In this document: positions 34,169-41,975 of the stretch, one piece after another
Layout: each line of letters begins with the position of its first letter
Position numbering within the stretch: the first letter of the stretch is position 1
NCBI GenBank assembly: GCA_934573935.1
Contig: CAKTMO010000002.1
Coordinates: 1 to 64,000, forward strand
Reading direction: 5' to 3'
Length of the DNA stretch: 64,000 nt
Source: an uncultured Oscillospiraceae bacterium
GTDB taxonomy: Bacteria; Bacillota; Clostridia; Oscillospirales; Oscillospiraceae
Translations under genes and position numbers: made by a program
The notes under the pieces: model-generated
Database searches by the model: none
What the model saw: the letters and a program-made list of their open reading frames with translations, nothing else
What the model was told of the DNA's origin: nothing

Positions 34169-34281
34169 AGAGAAGAGTGAAAAGAGAAGAGCTGCAATGC
34201 CGCCGAAGGCGGCATGTTCTTTATATGTGCCGCGGAGCGGCACACTACTTCTTTTCGCTCTTCACTCTTTACTTTTCTCTC
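34169..34281. repeat. Small palindrome cluster
   Basis: Two GC hairpins (ATGCCGCCGAAGGCGGCAT and GTGCCGCGGAGCGGCAC) are nested between imperfect inverted repeats rich in GAAGAGTGAAAAG-like sequence. It lies between proA and tatD and looks like a short mobile or regulatory palindrome. Confidence 0.5.
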
Positions 34282-35037
34282 TTATTTGATGCCAAATAGG
34301 CGTTTTCCGTTTTTCAGGGTCAGTTGGGCCATTTCTTCGGTGGTGGTGCCTTTGATTTCGGCGAGCTTTTCGGCGATGTGGAATACGTTGCGGGAGTCGT
34401 TGCGTTTGCCACGCAGGGGGACGGGGGACATGTAGGGGGAGTCTGTTTCGATGAGGATGCGGTCCAGGGGGGCCATTTCCGCCACGGCCACCGCCTTGCG
34501 GGCGTTTTTATAGGTGACGGGACCGTCAAAGCCCAGATACCAGCCCAGGGCCAGCAGCTCCTCCGCCATTTCCACACTGCCGGAGTAGCAATGGAAGACG
34601 CCGCGAAGGGCGGGATACGCCTTAACGATGGACAGGGAGTCGCCGTGGGCGTCGCGGTCGTGGAAGATGACGGGCAGGTCCAGCTCCTGCGCCAAGGACA
34701 GCTGGGCGCGGAGCACCTGCTGCTGGAAATCGTGGGGCGGGTTTTCCGGCCAGTAGTAGTCCAGGCCGATCTCGCCGATGGCCACCACCTTGGGCTGTTG
34801 GGCCAGCTGGCGGAGGACGTCGATATGCTCTGGAATGAAATCGCCGCAGTTTTCGGGGTGGATGCCCACGGCGGCGTAGACATGGGGGTGGCGCGCCGCC
34901 AGCGCGATGGCGGCACGGGAGGAATCCAGCGTGCAGCCGGGGTCGATCACCAGACCGTCAAAGGCAGCAAGCACTGCGTCGCGGTCGGCGTCGAAGGCCT
35001 CGTCGTCATAGTGGGCGTGGGTGTCGAACAGCGTCAT
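34282..35037 (-). CDS. tatD: TatD-family metal-dependent hydrolase
   Basis: A 251-residue TatD DNase-like protein. Metal ligands are visible: His7 and His9 (DTHAHYDD), Glu near 92 (AIGEIGLDYYW), His near 127 (VIFHDRDA), His near 151 and Asp near 203 (ETDSPYM). It should be a cytoplasmic exonuclease or quality-control hydrolase. It overlaps the upstream small monooxygenase gene by four bases. Confidence 0.93.
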   Translation of the reverse strand: MTLFDTHAHYDDEAFDADRDAVLAAFDGLVIDPGCTLDSSRAAIALAARHPHVYAAVGIHPENCGDFIPEHIDVLRQLAQQPKVVAIGEIGLDYYWPENPPHDFQQQVLRAQLSLAQELDLPVIFHDRDAHGDSLSIVKAYPALRGVFHCYSGSVEMAEELLALGWYLGFDGPVTYKNARKAVAVAEMAPLDRILIETDSPYMSPVPLRGKRNDSRNVFHIAEKLAEIKGTTTEEMAQLTLKNGKRLFGIK

Positions 35038-35321
35038 AGCAGCTCTGCCTTTCCCATGGCGGTGGCGTCGATATACTGCGCCTTCAGCTCACGCAGGCGG
35101 GCCATATGGGGCTGCTGCATATGGATGCGCTGGTGCTCCTCGGTCTCCCACTGCTCGATGAGCAGCACCACGTTCTCCTCCTGGGCGGAGAAGTAGTAGT
35201 CATAGCGGATGCAGCCCGCCTCGGCGCGGATGGCGGTGAGGATGCCCTCGGACACGATGGTGCGGACGTAGTTTTCGCGGCAGCCGGGCTTGGCGGTGTA
35301 TTTTACGTATAGGGTCAACAT
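35034..35321 (-). CDS. Antibiotic-biosynthesis-monooxygenase (ABM) domain protein
   Basis: A 95-residue ferredoxin-like alpha/beta protein of the ABM (YgiN-like quinol monooxygenase) family. The conserved start (LYVKYTAKPG), the E-G-I/A-x-G-C-I-R-Y-D-Y centre and EQWETEEHQRIHM helix are seen. Small members act as dimers on quinols or haem-like substrates, but the substrate here is unknown. Its ribosome-binding site AAAGGAG lies in the 3' arm of a perfect 15-bp hairpin, which could limit translation. Confidence 0.82.
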   Translation of the reverse strand: MLTLYVKYTAKPGCRENYVRTIVSEGILTAIRAEAGCIRYDYYFSAQEENVVLLIEQWETEEHQRIHMQQPHMARLRELKAQYIDATAMGKAELL

Positions 35322-35326
35322 AATGA

Positions 35327-35371
35327 AATCACGCTCCTTTGAGGGTCATTTTACCCCAAAGGAGCGTGATT
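35327..35371 (-). promoter_or_regulatory. Hairpin sequestering the ABM gene ribosome-binding site
   Basis: Perfect 15-bp arms (35327-35341 and 35357-35371). In the leftward mRNA the arm nearest the start codon contains AAAGGAG and the earlier arm CTCCTTT, with the ATG six bases beyond the stem. No U-run follows, so translational control or an mRNA 3'-end signal for metG is more likely than termination. Confidence 0.6.
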
Positions 35372-35414
35372 GTCCATATTAGTTTAGGCTTTGACGAAGT
35401 TGGGTACTGTTTTT

Positions 35415-35470
35415 TGTTGTAGGGGCGGACGACTCTGTCCGCCCGCCCGACAACGGGTCAGCCCCTACAA
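35415..35470. repeat. GTAGGGGCGGAC-type palindrome
   Basis: One complete unit (35419-35444) with the GGGCGGAC / GTCCGCCC stem and a seven-base loop, followed by an inverted half ending CCCCTACA. Confidence 0.65.
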
Positions 35471-35493
35471 AGTTCTATTGATCGTCCTCTATT

Positions 35494-37458
35494 TCAGCAG
35501 AGCTTGGCGCCGGCGGGTACGCTGTCGTCGATGATCATCAGGTTTACCTTCTCCTCGCCCTTCTCCTTGTGGACGGCGGAGATCAGCATGCCGTTGCTGG
35601 GGATGCCCATCATCTTCCGGGGCGGCAGGTTCAGGATGGCCATGACGGTCTTGCCGATGAGCTGCTCCGGCTCGTAGTAATGATGGATGCCGGATACGAT
35701 GATGCGGTCGGTGCCGGAGCCGTCGTCCAGGGTAAACTTCAGCAGCTTGTCGGACTTCTTGACGGCCTCGCAGTTCTTGATCTTCACGGCGCGGAAATCG
35801 GACTTCAGGAAGGTGTCGAAGTCCACCTCCTGCTGCACATAGGGCTCCAGCTCGATGGCGGGCAGGGCGGCCTTTTTCTGGGCCTCCTGCATGGCTTCCA
35901 GCTCCGCCAGGGCCTTTTCGGTGTCCACGCGGGGGAACAGGTTCTCGCCCTTGGCCACCTGCGCCTCGGCGGACAGGGCGCCCCAGACGTTGGCCTTGTC
36001 CCAGGTGTGATCCGCGGCGGAGGCGCCGATCTTCTCGAAGATCTTGTCGCAGCTCTCCGGCATCACGGGGGTCAGCAGGGTGGTACAGACGCGGATGGTC
36101 TCCAGCAGGTTATAGAGGACGGTGGCAAGGCGGGCGCGCTTGCTCTCGTCCTTGCCCAGCACCCAGGGAGCGGTCTCGTCGATATACTTGTTGGCGCGGT
36201 CGATGACCTTGAAGACCTCGTCCAGACCGTTCTGGAGCTGGAGCTTGTCCATCTCGGCCTCGTAGCGGTCGCGGAGGGCGCAGACGGTCTTTTTCAGGTC
36301 GCAGTCCTCGGGGGCGTCCTCGCGGTCGGCGGGCAGCTTGCCGCCGAAATACTTCTCCACCATGCCGGTGGTGCGGCTGACCAGGTTGCCCAGCTTATTG
36401 GCCAGATCGGTATTGATGGTGGAGATCAGCAGCTCGTTGGAGAAGTTGCCGTCGGAGCCGAAGGGGAAGGTGCGCAGCAGGAAGAAGCGCAGAGCGTCCA
36501 CGCCGAACATCTCGGACAGGGCGTAGGGATCGACGACATTGCCCTTGGATTTGGACATCTTGCCGCCGTCGATCACCAGCCAGCCGTGGCCGTAGACATG
36601 CTTGGGCAGGGGCAGGCCCATGCTCATCAGCATGGCGGGCCAGATGATGGAGTGGAACCGGACGATCTCCTTGCCCACGATGTGGTAATCGGCGGGCCAG
36701 TACTTGTCGAAATCGTGATACTTGTCGTTATACAGGCCCATGGCGGTGCAGTAGTTGAACAGGGCGTCCACCCACACGTAGACCACGTGGCCGGGGTCGA
36801 AGTCCACGGGGATGCCCCAGGAGAAGCTGGTGCGGCTGACGCACAGGTCCTCCAGGCCGGGCTTGATGAAGTTATTCACCATCTCGTTGACGCGGATGCG
36901 GGGCTGCAGGAAGTCGGTGTCCTCCAGCAGATGCTGCACGCGGTCGGCGTACTTGCTCAGGCGGAAGAAATAGGCTTCCTCCTCGGCGTCGTGGACCTCG
37001 CGGCCGCAGTCGGGGCATTTGCCGTCCACCAGCTGGCTCTCGGTCCAGAAGGACTCGCAGGGGGTGCAGTATTTGCCCTTGTAGGCGCCCTTGTAGATGT
37101 CGCCGTTGTCGTACATCTTCTTAAAGATCTTCTGGACGGCTTCGCAGTGGTAGTCGTCGGTGGTGCGGATGAAGCGGTCGTTGGAGATGTTCATCAGCTT
37201 CCACAGGTCGCGGACGCCGCGAGGGCCGTCCACGATGCGGTCCACGAAGGCCTGGGGGGTCATGCCGGCCTCCTGGGCCTTGGTCTCGATCTTCTGGCCG
37301 TGCTCGTCGGTGCCGGTGAGGAACATGACGTCGTAGCCCTGCAGGCGCTTATAGCGGGCGATGGCGTCGGTGGCCACGGTGCAGTAGCTGTGGCCGATGT
37401 GGAGCTTGTCAGAGGGGTAGTAGATGGGGGTGGTGATATAAAACGTCTTCTTTTCCAT
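35494..37458 (-). CDS. metG: Methionyl-tRNA synthetase
   Basis: A 654-residue MetRS. The start at 37458 has AAAGGAG upstream; an earlier in-frame ATG was rejected. In order: Rossmann catalytic core with HIGH (about 21-24), the zinc knuckle with CTPC and CPDC (about 125-145), KMSKSKGNV (about 298-306), an anticodon-binding helical domain and a C-terminal tRNA-binding OB domain (about 545-654), which the family uses for dimerisation and tRNA affinity. A T-box leader upstream provides control by uncharged tRNA-Met. Confidence 0.97.
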   Translation of the reverse strand: MEKKTFYITTPIYYPSDKLHIGHSYCTVATDAIARYKRLQGYDVMFLTGTDEHGQKIETKAQEAGMTPQAFVDRIVDGPRGVRDLWKLMNISNDRFIRTTDDYHCEAVQKIFKKMYDNGDIYKGAYKGKYCTPCESFWTESQLVDGKCPDCGREVHDAEEEAYFFRLSKYADRVQHLLEDTDFLQPRIRVNEMVNNFIKPGLEDLCVSRTSFSWGIPVDFDPGHVVYVWVDALFNYCTAMGLYNDKYHDFDKYWPADYHIVGKEIVRFHSIIWPAMLMSMGLPLPKHVYGHGWLVIDGGKMSKSKGNVVDPYALSEMFGVDALRFFLLRTFPFGSDGNFSNELLISTINTDLANKLGNLVSRTTGMVEKYFGGKLPADREDAPEDCDLKKTVCALRDRYEAEMDKLQLQNGLDEVFKVIDRANKYIDETAPWVLGKDESKRARLATVLYNLLETIRVCTTLLTPVMPESCDKIFEKIGASAADHTWDKANVWGALSAEAQVAKGENLFPRVDTEKALAELEAMQEAQKKAALPAIELEPYVQQEVDFDTFLKSDFRAVKIKNCEAVKKSDKLLKFTLDDGSGTDRIIVSGIHHYYEPEQLIGKTVMAILNLPPRKMMGIPSNGMLISAVHKEKGEEKVNLMIIDDSVPAGAKLC

Positions 37459-37535
37459 GGGGATATCTCTCCTTTTCCGCCGCCCCAAATGGAAGGGCGG
37501 CTTACATTATTTTTCCTGCTTTTTTCAGAGGGTAT

Positions 37536-37816
37536 GCAAAAATAAAACGCCCCTGACATCATGTCAAGGGCGACTTGAACACATCGCGGTACCACCTTGC
37601 TTCGCGCCGCCCTTGCGGACGGGGCCTTATGGGGTGCAGCCACACCCCCGCGCGGTAACGGGCGCCTCCCGTTCCGGCCTGACGGGACGTGCCCCTCGGC
37701 CGGACGGCTCCTGAGCCATGTTCGCCGGTGCTCGCCGCGTCCGCTTTCACCTGTTCGGACTCTCTTGTGGCGGGAGGGGCCGGTTACTCTCTCATTCACT
37801 GCCTTTGGTCGCATTT
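37536..37816 (-). ncRNA. T-box leader of metG
   Basis: On the minus strand the conserved antiterminator core AAGGTGGTACCGCG is at 37598-37585, followed by a terminator stem (37573-37549, CGCCCTTGACA with TGTCAGGGGCG) and a U-rich run. A long GC-rich stem-I region lies upstream; ATG at 37719-37717 in GAACATGGC is a candidate methionine specifier. Uncharged tRNA-Met would stabilise the antiterminator and allow metG transcription. Confidence 0.93.
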
Positions 37817-37822
37817 TTCGGT

Positions 37823-37851
37823 ATCATACCGCAAAATATCGAGTTTGTCAA
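37823..37851 (-). promoter_or_regulatory. metG/T-box promoter
   Basis: Minus strand TTGACA (37851-37846), 17 bases, TATGAT (37828-37823), placed just before the T-box stem I. Confidence 0.85.
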
Positions 37852-37883
37852 CCGTTGGGGCGGTTTTCTGTATAAAATCACGC

Positions 37884-37912
37884 TTTACAGGGGCGAAAAT
37901 CTCTTGTATAAT
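37884..37912 (+). promoter_or_regulatory. Butyrate kinase promoter
   Basis: TTTACA, 17 bases, TATAAT, 57 bases before the buk start; divergent from the metG promoter. Confidence 0.82.
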
Positions 37913-37968
37913 ATGGGTTGGAAATTTTTTATGGTGGCGAATTACCATACACACAGGAGGAACAAAAA

Positions 37969-39057
37969 ATGTCTTTCAAGATCCTTGTTATCAACCCCGG
38001 TTCCACTTCCACCAAGATCGGCGTCTATGAGGACGAGACGCTGCTGTTTGACAAGACCCTGCGTCACAGCGCCGAGGATATCGCACAGTTCAACTCCATC
38101 CCCGCCCAGAAGGACTGGCGCTGCCAGCTGGTGCTGAAGGCGCTGCGGGAGGAGAATTTTGACATCAACACCCTGAGCGCCGTTTCCGGCCGCGGCGGTC
38201 TGCTGCGTCCCATCCGCGGCGGCACCTACGCCGTCAACGACAATCTGGTGAACGACTGCACCATCGGCGTGCAGGGCCAGCATGCCTCCAACCTGGGCGG
38301 CATCATCGCCCGCGAGATCGGCGATTCCCTGGGTATCCCCTCCTACATCGTTGACCCCGTGGTGGTGGACGAGCTGGCCGACGTGGCCCGCTATGCCGGT
38401 CATCCCCTGTTCCAGCGCGTCAGCATTTTCCACGCCCTGAACCAGAAGGCCGTTGCCAAGCGCTATGCCAAGGAGCAGGGTAAGAACTACGAAGATCTGA
38501 ACCTGATCGTGTGCCATCTGGGCGGCGGCGTCTCCATCGGCGCCCACTGCCACGGCAGCGTCATCGACACCCAGAACGCTCTGGACGGCGACGGCCCCTT
38601 CTCCCCCGAGCGTTCCGGCTCTCTGCCCACCGGCCAGCTGGTAAAGCTGTGCTGCAGCGGCAAGTATACCGAGGCGGAGCTGAACCGCATGCTGTCCGGC
38701 CGCGGCGGTCTGGTGGCCTACACCGGCTCCAACGACATGCGCTATCTGCTGGCGGAGGCCGCACACGACAAGAAGATCGCCGGTGTGGTGGAGGCCTTCC
38801 ACTATCAGATCGCCAAGGAAGTGGGCGCGATGGCTGTTGTCATGAAGGGCAAGGTGGATCAGATCATCCTGACCGGCGGCATTGCCTACGGCAAGGAGAC
38901 CGTGGACGCCATCAGCGAGATGGTGGACTGGATCGCGCCCATCACCGTGTACCCCGGCGAGGACGAGCTGCTGGCGCTGGCCCAGGGCGCGCTGCGGGTG
39001 CTGCGGGGCGAAGAGAAGGCCCAGGAGTATCGCCGTCCCCGTCCCACCGAGGCGTAA
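37969..39057 (+). CDS. buk: Butyrate kinase
   Basis: A 362-residue acetokinase-family enzyme matching butyrate kinase, which makes butyrate and ATP from butyryl phosphate. ASKHA phosphate-binding elements NPGSTSTK (about 9-16), the [11 protein letters not shown] loop (about 183-193) and ILTGGIAYG (about 303-311) are seen. AGGAGG precedes the ATG. Phosphotransbutyrylase (ptb) is not adjacent, so the gene may be standalone, and a branched-chain fatty acid kinase role is an alternative. It has its own promoter and terminator. Confidence 0.92.
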   Translation: MSFKILVINPGSTSTKIGVYEDETLLFDKTLRHSAEDIAQFNSIPAQKDWRCQLVLKALREENFDINTLSAVSGRGGLLRPIRGGTYAVNDNLVNDCTIGVQGQHASNLGGIIAREIGDSLGIPSYIVDPVVVDELADVARYAGHPLFQRVSIFHALNQKAVAKRYAKEQGKNYEDLNLIVCHLGGGVSIGAHCHGSVIDTQNALDGDGPFSPERSGSLPTGQLVKLCCSGKYTEAELNRMLSGRGGLVAYTGSNDMRYLLAEAAHDKKIAGVVEAFHYQIAKEVGAMAVVMKGKVDQIILTGGIAYGKETVDAISEMVDWIAPITVYPGEDELLALAQGALRVLRGEEKAQEYRRPRPTEA

Positions 39058-39074
39058 GTTACCCCGTATTTTTC

Positions 39075-39113
39075 AAGGACGCCCGACGGCATTGGCTGTC
39101 GGGCTCCTTTTCC
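39075..39113 (+). terminator. buk terminator
   Basis: AAGGA-C-GCCCGAC pairs with GTCGGGC-TCCTT, followed by a short T-run. Confidence 0.75.
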
Positions 39114-39136
39114 CTTATCGAAAAGGAGGTTTTTCA

Positions 39137-40294
39137 ATGTTTATCAGCAACGACATCCGCTATATCGGCGTGAACGACCATCAGGTGACGCTGTTTGAGG
39201 GGCAGTATGACGTGCCCCTGGGCATGGCCTACAACTCCTATGTGATCCTGGACGAGAAGATCGCCGTGATGGACACGGTGGACGGGCATTTCAGTGGGGA
39301 ATGGCTGGCCAATCTGGCGGCGGCGCTGGAGGGCCGGACGCCGGACTATCTGGTGGTGCAGCACATGGAGCCAGATCACAGCGGCAGCATCGCGCCCTTT
39401 ATGGAGGCCTATCCCGCCGCCGTGGTGGTGGCGTCCCAGGCGGCGTTCCGGATGATGCAGCAGTTTTACGGCAGCGACTACGCCGACCGCCGCGTGGTGG
39501 TGGGCGAGGGCGACACGCTGGCGCTGGGCCGCCACACCCTGACGTTCCTGACGGCGCCTATGGTACACTGGCCGGAGGTGATCGTCACCTATGACAGCGC
39601 GGACAAGGTGCTGTTTTCCGCCGACGGGCTGGGCAAATTCGGCGCGCTGGACGTGGAGGATCCTGAGGGCTGGGCCTGCGAGGCGCGGCGGTATTACTTC
39701 GGCATCGTGGGCAAGTTCGGCGCACAGGTGCAGGCGCTGCTGAAAAAGGCAGCGGGGGTGGACATCCAGACGGTGTGTCCCCTGCACGGCCCCGTGCTGA
39801 CGGGGGAGGCGCTGGCGGAGGCCCTGCGGCTGTATGACATCTGGTCCCGCTACGACGTGGAGAGCGAGGGCGTGATGATCGCCTACGCCTCGGTATACGG
39901 CAACACGGAGAAGGCGGCGGAGCTGCTGGCAGAGCAGCTGAAGGCGCTGGGCTGCCCCAAGGTGGCGGTCACCTGCGTGCAGCGGGACGACTGGGCCGAG
40001 GCGGTGGAGGATGCTTTCCGCTACGGCAAGCTGGTGCTGGCCGCGCCCACCTATAACGGCTTCCTGTTCCCCGCCATGCGGGAGTTTATCCAGCATCTGA
40101 CGGAGCGGAACTATCAGAACCGGCAGGTGGCTTTCATCGAAAACGGCTCCTGGGCACCCATGGCGGCCAAGGAGATGAAGAAGCTGCTGGAGGGCTGCAA
40201 AAACGTGACGTTGGGCAGCACCGTCACCATCCGCTCCGCCATGACGGCGGAGACGCCGGCGCAGCTGAAGGCGCTGGCGGAGGAACTGATGTAA
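39137..40294 (+). CDS. fprA: FprA-type flavodiiron protein
   Basis: A 385-residue A-type flavoprotein: an N-terminal metallo-beta-lactamase-like diiron domain and a C-terminal flavodoxin domain (from about 248, IAYASVYGNTEKAAE). All diiron ligands are present: His76, Glu78, Asp80 and His81 (HMEPDH), His144, Asp163 and His217. The protein reduces O2 to water (or NO to N2O) with electrons from rubredoxin or F420-like carriers, protecting an anaerobe. AAAAGGAGG precedes the ATG. No rubredoxin domain is fused. Confidence 0.95.
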   Translation: MFISNDIRYIGVNDHQVTLFEGQYDVPLGMAYNSYVILDEKIAVMDTVDGHFSGEWLANLAAALEGRTPDYLVVQHMEPDHSGSIAPFMEAYPAAVVVASQAAFRMMQQFYGSDYADRRVVVGEGDTLALGRHTLTFLTAPMVHWPEVIVTYDSADKVLFSADGLGKFGALDVEDPEGWACEARRYYFGIVGKFGAQVQALLKKAAGVDIQTVCPLHGPVLTGEALAEALRLYDIWSRYDVESEGVMIAYASVYGNTEKAAELLAEQLKALGCPKVAVTCVQRDDWAEAVEDAFRYGKLVLAAPTYNGFLFPAMREFIQHLTERNYQNRQVAFIENGSWAPMAAKEMKKLLEGCKNVTLGSTVTIRSAMTAETPAQLKALAEELM

Positions 40295-40307
40295 CGCGCA
40301 TTTGACC

Positions 40308-40345
40308 AAAAAAGATCCCCGACCGGTGGTCGGGGATCTTTTTTT
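40308..40345. terminator. Bidirectional terminator between fprA and the cohesin gene
   Basis: GATCCCCGACC / GGTCGGGGATC stem with a three-base loop, flanked by A6 and T7; it serves both convergent genes. Confidence 0.93.
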
Positions 40346-41960
40346 ACATATTGTGGATGTCGTTCAACAGCTCGTCCAGGGACATTTCGTCCACTTTTTT
40401 GCCGCTGTCGGGGGCAGCGGGAGGCTCGGCGCTCTGGCGCTGGGCCTCCTGGGCGGCGGCCTGACGCTGGGCCATCTCCTGCCGCATCTTGGCGGACAGG
40501 TCCTCCACGAAGGGGCTGGTGAGGGTGTCGTCGGACACCTTGCCGCCCTGGAGGGCGGGGGCGGCCTTTACCGGCGGCTGGGGCCGCGGGGGCTGGGACG
40601 CCGCCTTCTGGACGGGGCGCTGGGGCGGCGCGGTTTTGGCGTTGTGATGCTGGGGCTGCTGGGGCTGACGGGGCACATTCCGATCCGCGCGGGGCGGGCG
40701 GGGCGGCTGGGGCGGCGTATCGTCGTCATCGTCATAGTCGTCGCCGCCGTGGCCGATACGGCCCAGCAGGAAGCCCACCAGCAGCAGGATCACCACCAGC
40801 AGCGCCGCGCCGATGATCAGGGCGGTGGTGGTGGCCATCTCGCCCACCAGGGGCAGGGTCACCGTCATGGGGACGGAATAGGTGGGGGGCTCAGGCGGGA
40901 TGTTGGGGTCGATGATCTCCATGGTGGGGATGATGCCCTCGTACTTGGGCATGCGGTACACATGGACGGTATAGGTCTGGGTGGTGGCGCCGTCCTCCGC
41001 CGTGCAGGTGACGGTCATGACGTTGTCACCCTCCTGGCTGAGTTGCATGGTGGCCTCGGTGACCTTCAGGGCTTTTTCATCCTTTGCCACGCCGGAGAGG
41101 GTGGCGCTGCGGGTCTCATAGGGGACATAGGCCACGTAATCCGTCACCGCGCCGGAGAAGGTGGGGCTGAGACTGCCCACGTCCAGCGTCAGCTCCTTGA
41201 GCATGGCGTCGGTGCTGGGCTTGTAGTTGGGGTCCTGCTCACGGGTGGCGGTGATGGTATAGGTCTTGGTGGCGCCGGTGGCGGCGGTGCAGGTGACGGT
41301 GACGGTATTGCTGCCCACCACCAGCTTGTTGCCGTTGACACTGACCTTGGCCGCGCCGTCCGCCGCCTTATAGCTGAGGTTCAGGGACTCCACCGAGTAG
41401 GGGACGGTGACGCTGTAATAGGTAGTACCCTTGGCGAAGGCGGGGCTGAGAGAGGCGTCGGCGCAGCTGAGGGACGCCAGGTCGCAGTTGCTGCTGAGGG
41501 GGGCGTCCACCTTGCCGTTCCAGGCGGCGTTGGAGAGGGATTCCTCCTTGGTGCCGTCGGTCACGACGATGTTGGTGAAGCTGGCGGTCAGGGCAGCGCC
41601 GCTGGCGGCGCTGCTTTTGACGCGGAAGGTAACGGACAGGACGCCGGTGCTGGAGTTAATGGGGTTATTGACGCCGTACAGCACGAACTTCATGTTGCTG
41701 CTGTCCATGGTCCAGCCGCTGATGACCTGGTCGTAGTTGGTCAGCTCCAGGACGGAGCTGTCGTAGCTGAGGGTGGCCTCGACGCCCATGATGTTGCTGC
41801 CGGAGACGTTGAGGGTCAGCTTGACGGTGCTGCCAGCCTGGACGGCGCTGCTGCCGCTGAGGGCGGCGCTGGCCGCCTCGGCCCGCTGGGGCAGCAGGGC
41901 CAGCACCACCAGGGCCAGCGTCAGCAGGAGCTTTGCCAGGAAAGAGGTTTTGTGTTTCAT
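40344..41960 (-). CDS. Membrane-anchored cohesin / cadherin-like beta-sandwich protein
   Basis: A 538-residue protein. Signal peptide at 1-30; a cohesin-type beta-sandwich at about 32-150 (VQAGSTVKLTLNVSG, then GVEATLSYDSSVLEL); two cadherin-like beta-sandwich (PF12733-type) repeats at about 155-240 and 250-336; one membrane helix at about 378-400; and a Pro/Gln-rich tail of ~135 residues predicted cytoplasmic. Cohesins bind dockerins. The gene directly follows, 15 bases away, a gene whose product ends in a dockerin, so this protein may anchor its operon partner to the cell surface. The cytoplasmic tail is unusual for an anchoring scaffold and could signal or bind cytoskeletal or division proteins. 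Confidence 0.8.
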   Translation of the reverse strand: MKHKTSFLAKLLLTLALVVLALLPQRAEAASAALSGSSAVQAGSTVKLTLNVSGSNIMGVEATLSYDSSVLELTNYDQVISGWTMDSSNMKFVLYGVNNPINSSTGVLSVTFRVKSSAASGAALTASFTNIVVTDGTKEESLSNAAWNGKVDAPLSSNCDLASLSCADASLSPAFAKGTTYYSVTVPYSVESLNLSYKAADGAAKVSVNGNKLVVGSNTVTVTCTAATGATKTYTITATREQDPNYKPSTDAMLKELTLDVGSLSPTFSGAVTDYVAYVPYETRSATLSGVAKDEKALKVTEATMQLSQEGDNVMTVTCTAEDGATTQTYTVHVYRMPKYEGIIPTMEIIDPNIPPEPPTYSVPMTVTLPLVGEMATTTALIIGAALLVVILLLVGFLLGRIGHGGDDYDDDDDTPPQPPRPPRADRNVPRQPQQPQHHNAKTAPPQRPVQKAASQPPRPQPPVKAAPALQGGKVSDDTLTSPFVEDLSAKMRQEMAQRQAAAQEAQRQSAEPPAAPDSGKKVDEMSLDELLNDIHNM

Positions 41961-41975
41961 GACGGGTTCCTCCTA

